Of a stretch of 64,000 nt of DNA, positions 12,901 through 24,967 are shown piece after piece. The position numbers were made by a program, and so were the translations under genes. How positions within the stretch are numbered: the stretch's first letter is position 1; each line of letters opens with the position of its first letter. Source of the DNA: Clarkia xantiana subsp. parviflora (Eukaryota; Streptophyta; Magnoliopsida; Myrtales; Onagraceae); assembly GCA_036873135.1 (NCBI GenBank), contig JAPTYO010000007.1, positions 22,984,763 to 23,048,762 on the forward strand, given 5' to 3'. The notes below the pieces were generated by a model. It saw nothing but the letters and a program-made list of their open reading frames with translations, had not been told where the DNA came from and did no database searches.

Positions 12901-15490
12901 TTCAGTTTCATGGTTTGTTAGATTCTTCTTTTTTTTTTGCTACATTATAGGTTCTTGTTGATATGATGTAATTTTGAGATGGATTCTTCCTAGATTCTGA
13001 TTGATTCAATTCAGCTGTTTGCAGGGGCAGAAGAAGAAGGTGACAGAGGAAGCTGCTGCTGCTGCCTATGGTAATTTTGAATATTCATTTTGCTGCAGCA
13101 ACAACGGTGTCCATATGCATTAGTATTAGAAAGTAGTTTCTGTTGTGTAGAAGGAAAGAGTAGAGAAATAAATTTCAGTTTAATGTCTTTAGAAATCCTT
13201 CATATATGAGAGTGCGGCACTTTATCTTTCTTTCTCGTCTCTTATTCTGCAGGGGAATACTGCAGTTCCGCAATTATATAGTAGATATATACTACTTTGT
13301 TTCTCGTTGTGCTGTTTTTTTTTTTTTTTGTGATAAAAAAATAAATATATTTGATCTAAACTTAAAATGGTACTTTTATTAGGCATACATTTCATATACT
13401 TTTGCATGATAATATTACAATAATATAATAATAAATAAAACAAATTTAATTGAAGTGTTTAAAAGTACAAAGTTTGTAGTAAATTTTAATGTTTAAAGTA
13501 CATAGTGAGCACATAAAAATTAATTTCTCTATCTTTGCGACTTTGAAAATAGTCTATGAACTTTCAATCTCATAAATATACAAAAATATATGGGTTGAAA
13601 CTTGAAAGACCTCAAATTTGTGGCCTCATTATTTAATTTATATTTTGCTGAATTTAATTCTAAAGTATAATTCTTTACATATATATATATATATATGATA
13701 TCTTACTTATCATGCCGTTTATTTTTTAAATCATAGAAATACAAGGTTTATAATTTATATACTTTATTAAAGAAGACGAAATTAAACGATGGTCCTTTTT
13801 GCAAAATTGAAGTTGGAGGTTGTCACTTTTGCCCCATCTCTACTTTCAAGTTGTGCAAAATTTAAAAAAGAAAAATTTCTAGTTTTACACCAAGTAAGAT
13901 TCACACATAATGACATCGGTGGTATGATTATACATTATATGATAATAAACTGATAAAGTGAGTATTTGTATATTTGTAAATAAATATAATTAAGTCAGCA
14001 AAAGTTTAGTGGAGAGAAGTCGGAAGGAAGCAACATTAAAAATAGTAAAGTTGAAGTTGAAAGCGATACACACTAGTTGGTGGGTTAATGATTATTTGTT
14101 ACATAATAACAAAAATTAAAAGTAATAATTATTTGGAAGGTGGAAAAGTTTAAAGTTAACATTATTGTAGCTACCACCTGATAATTTTCAACATGTTCCA
14201 TAATGCACCCCGACCCTTTTTAACACCTACCTAGTTTTATTGCATATTGCGTGACTTAACTATCCATTATGCCTCTATTGTTCTATTTCTTATGGATGGG
14301 ATGTATACGCATATATATATTAACTGAAAGGTGGATTTTTTTTTCATTGATTTTGTTTGTAAATTCGATTATTTCAACACAATCTAGTATCTATAACTCC
14401 TTAATATTAACAATAAATTCAGTTTTCATAATAATATATTATTTATTTACAAATATATATTTTATTTGTCAGTTACTTAGAAGAAATATAATTCCCTCTA
14501 CATGAATCAACCCGTTCGTATATAGTATTCCTTAAAATGACGGATTCCTAATTGTCTCAGTTTACCAAAAGTTTGAAGACACTTGGTGCAACATAAGAAA
14601 GTTGAGGTTCTAAATTGCAAATACAAAATCCAAGTAAGCATAAAGTATTTTTATTAATTAAGCCATTAAATTAGTTTATTTACTTCTATTTTATAAATCC
14701 ATTATTTATTTAATCTTTATCACACCATGAATTGTGGTCTAGTGGTTAAAAATGCTTATTTTTAAATAAATTAATTAGAAGTTCCAACTCGAAGCTCATC
14801 AAGAATTCTCGGTGTTACACCGCACAATGACCTAATATATATCAGGTCATACATGGCTCAGATATCATATCAGGCATAAGAGGAACCGCTACTGACAATA
14901 TTAAGTTGTTTGTGAGTCTGCAATGAATCATTGTATATGTTGGTTGTTCACTAAATTTAGTCGGAAAAATTCAATATCGTGAACAAAGGTTAAGAGGAGC
15001 TAGAACTAAGATTAACGACAACTATTGACTATATAACTAAGATGTTGGTGAGGTTATGTTGAAAATGTCAGTGTATATATTAATTATTCACTAAGTTTAA
15101 AAGGAGACGAGTAGAATTAGGTTTAACTATACTAAAGCTGTCTGTGTACCTATGTTAAATAGGTTAGCATATGCTGATGTGATGTTCATTATGTCCAATA
15201 AAAAAAAAACTCAAAATCATAATGAGAAAAGAGTATAATAAAACTATAAAATTACGTAACATGATAGTCATTACAATTTTATTTTAATAAAAAAATTTCA
15301 TTATCATCGTGCATTAAATTCGGTAAGTGTACAAAGCATGTTCATGACATCAGATGTAACTGAACTTTACCCAAAAAAAATTCGATTTTTAGTTATTATT
15401 AATATTATAGTATTAATTAAAACTGTAGATAAATAAGAAACAGAAATATCCAAGAAATGCCGCACCCACGCTACTTCCTTTTTCTCCACT
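12901..15490. other. 3' UTR then AT-rich intergenic DNA
   Basis: The 3' flank to about 13,250 includes a purine-rich, GCT-repeat patch near 13,022-13,070 bounded by a TTTGCAG acceptor-like site and a GTAATT donor-like site, possibly a 3' UTR exon of the helicase gene. The rest is AT-rich with a (TA)n tract at 13,678-13,697. Apart from the SINE-like module listed separately, nothing is supported. Confidence 0.45.
14725..14825 (+). repeat. tRNA-derived SINE-like head
   Basis: GTGGTCTAGTGGTTAAA at about 14,735 resembles a pol III A box. About 50 bases later GTTCCAACTCGAAG resembles a weak B box, and TCTCGGTGTTACACCGC follows. This spacing and wording is typical of plant tRNA-related SINEs. No poly-A tail or target duplication was found, so the call is tentative. 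Confidence 0.35.
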
Positions 15491-15664
15491 ATGACAACAG
15501 TATCCAACAATGGCGTCTGCACTGCTTACTCTATACCCATCGCTGTCACTCTCTCCCATTCACCTTCGTTTCAACTCACAACTCCTTCCTCAAACGTAAC
15601 TTCTAATCCCTCTCCCCCACCTCCTTCCTCTTCTCTTCTCCTTCTTCCTTGCTCGGCGCCGTGA
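15491..15664 (+). promoter_or_regulatory. Upstream ORF overlapping the RING-CH start codon
   Basis: An ATG at 15,491 opens a 57-codon frame whose TGA (15,662-15,664) shares its final A with the main ATG (15,664), giving a TGATG overlap. A second ATG at 15,510 opens a 29-codon frame (MASALLTLYPS...) that ends at about 15,599. Uninterrupted termination exactly on the main start is compatible with reinitiation control of the downstream gene. The transcription start is unknown, so inclusion in the mRNA is inferred. Confidence 0.5.
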
Positions 15665-18364
15665 TGGAGAATTCAGCTAATGAGCCTCTTCGCGCCGCCG
15701 AATCTGCATCGGATTCCCGCGAAGATCCTCCCCCGCAGGTATTTTTCATGATTTCAGCTTCCGCTAGCTGTTATTAATGGTTTCTGGTGTGCCTAATTCC
15801 GTTAGATTTCGGTTTCTGAGCAAGTTTTGGTAACTGCTAGCTGAAATTAGCTCAAAAGGAAAATTTCGTGAATTCGTGTGGACTGAATTCAAAATTTTGA
15901 TTTCTTGATTTACTGCAAATGTATGTTGATCCCGGTGGAGTTAAATTATGGATGTAAAATCTGAGGAGGAATTTTCTGAATTTTTGTAGAATTGTGATGA
16001 TCAAAAGGGAGGAAATGAAGGGGGTTCCTTTGTTCAGCAGTCTAGAAAGCCAAATCTATCATCTCTACAGATACCTGTACGGTCTCTGGATACCGCAGTG
16101 TCTTCTTTTGTGCGGATAGATATTGCTGCAAGTCCTAGTTCAACTAGAGGTGGACTGCCACCTCGGCCGAATTCAGCCAAGTTGCGATCTTCTGTGAAAA
16201 ATCTGCTTCCACAGAGGAGCCTTCGAACGAAAAACGTGTCGAATGAAATTGAAAAAACAGTTCTGATGATCCCGGACACGGTTCCATCGGATGGGTCTGA
16301 TAAACCTTCCACATCAAGGAATTTTTCTCTGAATAAAGTTCTTTTCCCATCATTGAAATCGGCACATTCTTTACCAGTTACACCAATTGCAAGCTCATTT
16401 CCTGAATCTGCTCAAGAACACGAGAGGGAAACTCCGGATTGTTCTGTAACTGTAAGTGTAAGTCAATTACCAACTTCTACATAGAAATTTTGCCTATTGG
16501 TATATTCTTTGTTTTATAGATACCTTGTTAAGTTCTAAATCCCGGTTTGTGTTTGGTTACAGAAAATGGAAGCTAAGCACCATATCCGACGATCATTGTC
16601 AGTCCCAGTGAATATAAAAGCCAGGAGTTTGAGAAGGACTGATTCTGGGGGTCTGATCCGTGTAATTTCAGCCACACCACGCCCTCCAGCTTGTGCTCAA
16701 ACGCAAAATGAAACTTTAGCAGATGAGATTGGTACCGATTGTTTTTTCCCGCCTTATTGAAGATAATGCTGAGTTAAATCTCTGTATGGATTGTATTTGT
16801 GCTAATGTGCTATCTTTCTGGTAACTAGTTAATGAAGCCTCCGGTGAGGATATTCCAGAGGAAGAAGCAGTTTGCAGAATTTGTTTGATCGAGCTTTGTG
16901 AAGGAGGGGAAACTCTAAAAATGGAGTGTAGCTGCAAAGGAGAGCTTGCTCTTGCTCATCAAGAATGTGCAATCAAGTGGTTCAGCATCAAAGGAAACAA
17001 AATCTGTGATGTCTGCAAGCAGGAAGTCCGGAACTTGCCCGTGACATTACTGAAACTACATAATCCTCGTACTGCTACTAGGCGACCACCAAATTTACAT
17101 CAGCAGAGTGAAGCCAATACTTACAGGCAAGTCTAGTGGGTTTATCAAGTCAATTTAGATGCTTGCTATATCTCTTTTCTAAATCACCAACAATTTGATG
17201 AATTTGATTGATAAAGATGTCTTACTGTGAGAATTTGCGAATCTGATCTTCTTATTCATAGATGATGTATTTGTGGAAGCAGTACAATACGATCTCAAAT
17301 AAAAGCCTGAGTGCTTGGCAGGATTGTTATTAAGTTGCATTCATTGGCTATTGAAATATATATCTCCTTGCTTTAAGACATTTAAATTGCAGAAGTCCAG
17401 CGCTTTATCTGTGGTTGAACACCTACCCGTGTTGATGCTGCACATTTGTTTTGACAGGGTATGGCAGGATGTACCAGTTCTAGTCATAGTCAGCATGCTT
17501 GCTTATTTTTGCTTTCTGGAGCAACTTCTGGTAAGAGCCCGATATATACAATAGCTTGATTACCACATTCATAAATCACCAGAATTGCTGAGTTGCAGTG
17601 CTGATTTAAAAGTGTACTCTCTAGATTTTCTCAATTTAATACTAATATAAACCCTATAATTCATGCAGGTTTCGGATTTGGGACCCCGAGCACTTGCAAT
17701 ATCGTTGCCATTTGCCTGTGTTTTAGGCCTCCTCTCATCTTTGATTTCCTCTACAATGGGTGAGTCCAGCTGCTTTTTCAGTTTAAGCTTTCTTCTGCTG
17801 ATAGATTTAGCAACTTGAAATTCTTCATCAATGGAACATTCGGTTTGAAGTAATATCAATCTTTTTTCCCACATTTTGCTTTTCTGCAATTACAGTGAGT
17901 AGAAGCTACATTTGGGCTTATGCATCCTTCCAGTTTGCAATTGTGATCCTCTTTGCTCACATATTCTATACAATTGTAAGTAAAAAATCAAACTCTTTGC
18001 TCATTTGAATCCTACCAAAACCTCATTCGGTTTCTAGGTTTTCTCTGGACCGACACATTTTCTGTCTGTTTGGAATTTACAGCTTAATGTAAATGCGGTT
18101 CTGTCGGTTCTGCTATCATCGTTTACTGGATTTGGAATCGCAATCAGCACGAACTCCCTTCTAATCGAGTATCTGAGATGGAGATCGAATCGGCAGCTAC
18201 GACTTTCTCACCCCCAAACACCCAGAGCTCCAAGAGAGCACCACAGACACCACCAAATGCAGCAAGAACAGCATCACCAACAAGAAGACCACTCAATCCA
18301 CCAATCTGTGGTTGAAAATGGAAGTACTGAACCGATGCAGAGTTCGAGACAGCCCGAACCATGA
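15664..18364 (+). CDS. RING-CH (MARCH-like) membrane E3 ubiquitin ligase
   Basis: Eight exons join in phase into 509 residues: 15664-15738, 15990-16451, 16563-16731, 16829-17126, 17458-17530, 17669-17759, 17896-17975 and 18083-18364. After a Ser-rich N-terminal half with basic patches ([14 protein letters not shown]) comes a C4HC3 RING-variant domain: [18 protein letters not shown], then [19 protein letters not shown], then [10 protein letters not shown]. It is followed by hydrophobic segments that read as at least three membrane spans ([48 protein letters not shown]) and a His/Gln-rich tail. The family transfers ubiquitin at endomembranes; the substrate is not known. Intron 4 has a GC donor (AG|GCAAGT at 17,127), required to keep the frame. 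The exon 2 donor is a tandem GTAAGTGTAAGT. An exact orthologue was not assigned. Confidence 0.93.
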
Positions 18365-18447
18365 TTTGCAGATGGATGGCGCTCGAAGTGCTGATTCGAT
18401 TCAATTAAAAGAGAGATTAGGTAACAAAGTGAGTCAAATTCTTATTG

Positions 18448-18481
<34 letters not shown>

Positions 18482-18786
18482 AGTAGTGCAAATGACTTTA
18501 ATTATATATACATATATTATTACAATTGAAGGAAGCTCTTTAGTTTTCCATCATTTCAGTCCTAAACTCTGAAAGCTTTCAATTTAGTACCTATAGAAAT
18601 CACAAAGCATATCAACAAACCCCCTGCAAAACTGAAGTTATTTGCTGAAACCGGGTTCTTTAAAGTACAAAACATCCACTTTACACTTCGGGACAACACT
18701 ACATGGTACAAAAGGAACAAACATATCTATTGTAAACAGGTCGCATAAACCCTAACAAGAAAGGCGACGCTAGACTAAAAGCGTCG
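18365..18786. other. Convergent intergenic spacer
   Basis: The 3' ends of the RING-CH gene (+) and the first transporter-like gene (-) face each other across about 420 bases. A (TA)n microsatellite lies at about 18,448-18,472. Both 3' UTRs are expected here. Confidence 0.5.
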
Positions 18787-20903
18787 CTACTCCTCCTTCT
18801 TCCTCTTACGTCTTAACCGTGTTTCATCCGGAATCCACGACGCCCAAAACAATGGCAGCAATGTGCAAATCGCTTGTATTAAAATCGCATGTGGGAGTTT
18901 CGAGAAGTCAACTCCGTCGAGTCCAAAGAACGAAGAAACTGCAATCCCTGCAAATCCGCTCACCAAGAAAGCCAGAGCTACCGCAGATGTCGCGAATGCC
19001 ATTAACGGTCCCTCGCATCCGGGAGGACAAAGCTGGGCCATCAGGACACTGAAAGGCAATATCTTGAAGAACGACAAAACATCAATGAACCCAGAGAAGA
19101 ACACGGTGTATACCGAGTCTGAGATCCCAAACCTCTCAAAGAACCCCTCCACAGAAAGCGCGTCCAAAATCAAGAAGATCGCCATCATGACTTGGACGTC
19201 GCAAATGATCTTTTGGGGGAAATCGTGTTTAGACGTCGGTTATAAACAAAACTCCATAAAAGCGTCGCTAATTGTCCGAACACTTTCGAAAGTCCCAAAA
19301 CCGAAGGATCGAGCTTCAGGTGATGTGTCTGGAAGAAGAACCCGGGCCCCGCTAGGGAAGGAATCACAGCATACGAAGCTGCAAACCACATTACGGTGTA
19401 CGCGATTTCAGGCTGCTCCAATACCGACCAGAGATCCGAAATCTTTTTAGCGACGCTTTCTTTCGCTGGTTTCTTGGGGAGTTTAAGAGACCTTTCACTT
19501 ATAGTGACGGTTAGGAAAAACTGTAGCGCAAGCAAAAGACCGAAGAACTTGAACTTTGAATGTGGGGAGAATGTTTCAATGGCGATGCAACAAAGAAGGT
19601 TTCCGAGAAGTACGCCGGTGGTTGAAGCCGTCCATACGAATGACTCGATTTCACCTGATGAAGAAGCAGGGTGTTTCCCTAGCTCTGAAACAATGGCGTC
19701 GTTTGCAACCTCAGCTATTGAAGCGCCGACATTAGTTACGAGAAGATACATAGATATGGATACCACGTTTGTTGGGCAAAGAAATGCAATAGCTAGCCAT
19801 GATATTGCTTGTAAGAAAGCTGCACAGGGAGATCAATTTTCATTTATTACATCAACTTTCTGAATTAATCACAAAATTGTACTAGTCATTCTTAACAAGG
19901 GAGTAAAATTCTTGTCACTGAAGATGAACTTACCGACAATAATAGAGAAGAATCTCATTGTTAAAAATCTAATGAATTTTAATAAAAATAATGTGTTGAA
20001 ATCAGTGAATTTAAGTTTAAAATGCACTAAAATCAATGTTAAGTTTCACGTAATTAAATAAAAATTTATAATTTTAATCTCTATAAATATATATAATTTG
20101 TTTCTTTTAATTTATTATAAAATTAATAACTGAATATCGTAATCAAAGAGACGTAATTTTTTACGATACTCTATTTCTCGAACAAATTTTTTTTTTCAAT
20201 TTTTTTTCATGTGAAAGTAGAGATCGTGCTAGATATGATCTCTCAGACTAGGTGATTAGGTCTAGTATGGACCCGGGCCAAGATAAGCCCCATAATTAGG
20301 TAAATCGAGTCATGCGTCATTGAATAATCACACTTATAATATTTGAGACACATTAAGTAAAAAGAATGTATACCAATAAATCAATAATCATTATTAATTA
20401 AGATATTTGTCCATTAAAAGGAGTACTGCTAGCAAGGAAGAAAATTTTCGTCTAATTTCTGTTAGTGAAGTGTTGCTAAATGCTAAGCTACTGTTTATCC
20501 TATCACCTTTCATATCCGTCGCTATAAACCGATTCACCTGAAATCTCCTTTCTTCTTTAAATCTTGAGAACCCTAAACAAAAAGGTAAAAAGACTAAACA
20601 GAATTGGGTATATAGAAGATACTTACCTCCAAGAGCAATGTACGGGATCCGATTCTGTCCTCTGATATAAACCGTATCGAAGGCGATCCCGTAAAGAGGT
20701 TTTGCGACAATCGGGATATTTGCGAAATTAAGGAGAATCTGAAGGGTAGAAGGGTCCACAGTGAGGCCATCTTTGAGGAAGTAGTTCACTACCATCCATG
20801 GAAAACGCCTCAACCCTTGCAATAGAAACCCTATTCCTAACACTACTTTTGGGATCATCAACAAGCTCAAGCTGGTATTATTGCTTCTTGTACTCTCCAC
20901 CAT
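18787..20903 (-). CDS. Folate-biopterin transporter-like MFS protein, copy 1 (frameshifted)
   Basis: Two exons: 20903-20627 and 19819-18787, joined as IPYIALG|AFLQAISWLAIAF. This is the plant FBT8/FBT9-like branch of the folate-biopterin transporter (BT1) family, which are 12-span major facilitator proteins. Exon 1 has VVLGIGFLLQGLRRFPW and LQILLNFANIPIVAKPLYG; exon 2 has NVGASIAEVANDAIV and AASYAVIPSLAG. The frame breaks at about 19,211-19,219, where the run CCCCCAAAAG is one base shorter than needed. Frame 1 then ends at a TGA that overlaps the ATG of the second part (MMAIFLILDALSVEGFF), which runs to a KRKKEE tail. Copy 2 is in frame at this point. So this is either a recent pseudogene or a homopolymer sequence error. 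Transport of folate by this subgroup is inferred from the family name only. Confidence 0.8.
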
Positions 20904-22975
20904 CTCATCACCAAATCAAACACATGAGAGAGAAGATATCCTTTTCTGATGAACTGATATTATGATTTCTCTTACTTTCTTTATTTCAGTGTAGTTTCTT
21001 TGGCCTTTCCTACTCAAATTAGTCAACTTGGACAAGTCAATACTAAACTATTTTATTAATCAATTAAGTCATAATCATCCAACTCACCCTTTTGGACTTC
21101 ATAAATTTTAATACCCTATATTTTCATTGTGAAATTGAACTATATAATAGTTTAGATTTTAATTCATATGAAATACTCATAGTGAAATTCAAAACCTCAA
21201 AGATGATTATGTATAACATACTAATCTCGGGCACATAGAAAAGTAATATCTAAATAAATATATAAATTAGGTGTTATTATATCGTGCACCACATTAGATT
21301 TGATAAAATTATAAAAGTTTAATGAGAATAATAAAATTATAAAGAATAAAGATGGCATGAAATTAAAGAGATGTGATTATTATTTACATGAATGATACAA
21401 TCTCAAAGAAATTTATGAATTTTTTTAGAATATATATATAAAATATTAAAATATTTACCTCAAAATTATGCGCATCCAACTTTAAGCATACCTAGGAAAA
21501 CCTCTCTCCCATTTTAATTCAACCTGACTCTGTAAGTTTTCGACAGACTCGATTGATGTCCACCTTGTCTCATATTCATCCGCCTCCGAAGGTATGAGAA
21601 TAAATTTGTTATAGAACTTGCTTGATATGACGTTTCCAGAGTTTTTTTTTTGTTATTTAGATATTATTGTCGTTTGAATAAATATATTTTAAAGTGAACT
21701 TTATATAGTGTATTAGTATTTATTTATGTGATTGAATATAATTAGTTTATATATTATAGGATATAAATAATATATTTCAGAATATAAATGAATTTTTATT
21801 TATTATGATTGTTTTGGAATACGAATGTGCCGAATACGAATAGTTTACAAGGTGCAACCTCATTAGCCGATAAAACTGACATATTGGTTTGATGTTCTCC
21901 CTCTTATTTCATTACTATCAGTATATTGATAGTATGGAGGCTGTGTTATATATCTCTAAACCTTGAAAACTACTATTTATAGAAAAGATTAGGTTGTTTC
22001 TGTCTCAGTACAATCATCACGTCACTAGATCGATTAACAATGCGTAGAAATATATTAAATGGTCAATCCGATTAGGCAACACGTTGATAAGTGGTATAAG
22101 AGATAATGTATAAACCAACTACCATTTTCTATATATATATTGTAATGAAATATTATAGGGTTGCTTCACTACAACTTGCCAATATATATAAATCATAAGA
22201 AACATCTTTAGTAACGGCTAGAAGAAGCCACTAAATTCTCAATTCCCCACTATGTATTAGTGTTATTTTGGTCATTAGACACTATGTATTAGTTAATACA
22301 TTTTTTTTTTTTTTGGAGTCTTAGCTAATACATGATTTACTATAAAAATGAGTATTAGCTAATACCAATACCAAAGCAAAATAAACAAAGTATTAGCTAA
22401 GACATGTATTAGTATATCCTAACACATTTAATCAAACATGCGCTAAATGTACCACCTTAGTAGTAATTTTGTGCAGTCACTGTATATAAGTATTAAGTAG
22501 CTTTATCTATTTGCCACAAAAGAGAGTTTATTGTGACAAAACTTTAGCAGCTTGTGTTCTTACAACACCAAATGGCATATTGACCGGTTCACTTGCCAAT
22601 TCGGAATCTAATTAAGTCTGGCCAAGACCGATCTAGCCGGGGCTTAACAGTGTTCTGCACTAAGTTTCACTTAGTTCAACAAATGGTTGTCTCTTCGTTA
22701 GATATTAAAACCATTAAACGGGTTTTTACCTACCACTATAAAGTTTTTGGATATTTTATTTTTTCATATAATATCAGAGCATTTATAACCATTAAATTTC
22801 AAATTTATTTCTTGCGACTATTAGCACACAGTATAAAACTACAAGAATGACATGAAATTGAAACATCATAAGATTTTTGCATAATGGAAAGCAGAGACAC
22901 ATACTAAGTGTCACTATAAGTCCATTTCCTTTAGCAAGCTGGAGCATCATATCACATAATCACAACACAAATCAC
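20904..22975. other. AT-rich spacer between tandem transporter copies
   Basis: No coding region is supported. AT-rich sequence with a cluster of related short blocks around 22,245-22,430 (TATTAG and TTAGCTAATAC repeated on both strands), possibly a decayed MITE without clear ends. Part of the right side is the 3' flank of copy 2. Confidence 0.4.
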
Positions 22976-24967
22976 TGCAACAACCTCCAAATCCTTCTAC
23001 GTCTTGGTTTCGAGTCGTCTGGAATCCACGATGACCAAAGAAGTGGTAATAACGTGCAGATCGCTTGTACCAAAAATGCATGCGGAAATTTCGAGAAATT
23101 GTTGTGTGACGCCTAAACAAGACGTCACCAAAACTCCCCAGTATCCGCTCAGTATCACAGCGATTGCCTCTGCAGACATCACGAAAGCCATGAGAGACCC
23201 CTCACATCCCGGAGGGCAGAGCCGAGCCATTAACACGCTGAAGGGCAAGATCTTGAAGAAGAGCAAAACGTCAGAGAACCCAGAGAAGACTACAACATAT
23301 ACCGAATACGAAATTCCCAACCGTCGGAAAAAACCCTCGACAAGAAGTGCATCCAAAATCGTCATTACCGCCATCAGCATTTGGATGTCGCAAATGATCT
23401 TTTTTGTTGGAATAGAGTTTAGGCGACGGTTATAAACGACGCTCCAAATTAGCTTCAAAAGTTGACCAAATACCTTCCCTACTCCCGAAACCGACTTCTT
23501 AATCTTGATCTGGGTGTGGTAGTAAAACATGGTGCTCGACATGTCGGGAACTATGGCGTATGATGCAGCAAACCATATTATCGCATAAAAGATGTCGGAT
23601 TTTCTCGGGTTGGACCAGAGATAAGAAAGTTGTTTCTTGATACCCAAGGTAGGGTTTTTAGGGAGATTAAGAGAGATCTCACTGGTTTTAACTGTTAGAA
23701 AAAGATGTATGCCGGTTATAACGCTGAAGAACAGGAAGCTCGATTTAGGAGAAAATCGGTCGATCATTACGCTACCGATAAGGTTACCGAGAATGCCGCC
23801 CATAGAGGAAGCCATCCAGACGAACGATTCAAGCTCACCCGATTTGGTCGGCTCTTCTGCAGATGAAGTAGATTGTTTACCGAGCTCGGCTACCATTGCA
23901 TCATGCACAACATCGGTTATTGAAGAACCGAGATTGCAAAGGAGAAGATAGACGAAGACAATACCAACATTGTTTGTGGAGAGCGTTGCTAAAGACATCC
24001 ATGAAACTGCCTGCAAGAAAGCTGCATAGGAATGATTTTTTGTTGAATAAGTTCATCGTTACTCGTAACTAAATCCGCAAAATCGAGTGTTTACAGCTAC
24101 CTCAAAATGACAACAGATTGAGTTTCTGATTACAAGCAAAGTTTTCACAACAAATACACGGTTATCGCTTCAGATTTAGCCACATAAACTACACCTATTT
24201 GGTGACAGCTAAAATGACTATATTTTTTGGACTGGCCGAACTGGAAACCGTTCATCTCACAAGCTCGACGATTGGTCCGGTTTTTAAAACACTGAGGTTA
24301 TCATTGCATAGCAGGTTTGCTCAAAATACGTTTTGACAAATGGATACTTCAAATTTTCCCTGATTTTTTTTTTTTCAAGTATTTGAAATATATCCGCTGA
24401 CCCGTCAGTTTTATACAAAAATTGAACTCATGTCACGCACGGATTCTTTGTTGCAACACAACAAAGTACCCCTACAACATATTGCAACAGTTCAACAAAG
24501 TACATACTAACATATTGCAACGTTAATGGTGTCGCGAATGAACACGTGCATAACAAACACATGTTCAATTTCAATCTTCTGACGGGTCATTAGATAGAGC
24601 AACACTTTGCAGTACGTAATTCTGGACGCATATACAGAAATCGAAAACAAGAAAAAATTGATAAATTAAAGCAAGGAGATGATGAATTTGTACCTCCAAA
24701 AGCTATGTAAGGGATTCGATGTTGGCCGCGTATGTAGAAAGCGTCGGAAAAGATACCGTAGACGGGTTTAGCGACCTGAGGGAGATTGACTGTGTTCTTG
24801 ATGAGCTGAAGAGTGGCAAAATCAACAAGGAGGCCATCCCTCAGAAAGTAGCTCACTGCTCTCAGTGGCACACTCCGCAGTCCCTGAACCATAAACCCGA
24901 CTCCGAGCACCGCCTTTTGTGTGCGGCGATCATCGCCATTATTATTGCTTCTTCGGCTCTTCACCAT
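22976..24967 (-). CDS. Folate-biopterin transporter-like MFS protein, copy 2 (C-terminal frame break)
   Basis: Two exons, 24967-24694 and 24021 onward, with the same intron position and phase as copy 1 (IPYIAFG|AFLQAVSWM). It contains the same landmarks: VQGLRSVPLRAVSYFLRDG, NLGSSITDVVHDAMVAELGK and WFAASYAIVPDMS. Start MVKSRRSNNN matches copy 1 MVESTRSNN; an upstream in-frame ATG exists but is less likely. The open frame ends at a TAG at about 22,997. However, at about 23,095-23,112 (GGCGTCACACAACAAT) the frame is two bases short relative to copy 1. The other frame then reads NNFSKFPHAFLVQAICTLL and WSSWIPDD, the conserved last span and tail. As written the protein loses its final membrane span. 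Tandem duplication is evident. Function in folate or pterin transport is inferred from the family only. Confidence 0.82.

Noticed and set aside
12395..12961. 188-codon frame rich in Val, Leu and Gly
   Set aside because: Out-of-frame reading of the Gly-rich tail of the DEAD-box helicase.
18863..19450. 195-codon plus-strand frame
   Set aside because: Antisense shadow of the transporter-like exon 2, whose minus-strand sequence is clearly conserved with copy 2.
22245..22430. MITE with TTAGCTAATAC repeats
   Set aside because: Repeated short words on both strands, but no clear terminal inverted repeats or target duplication could be defined.
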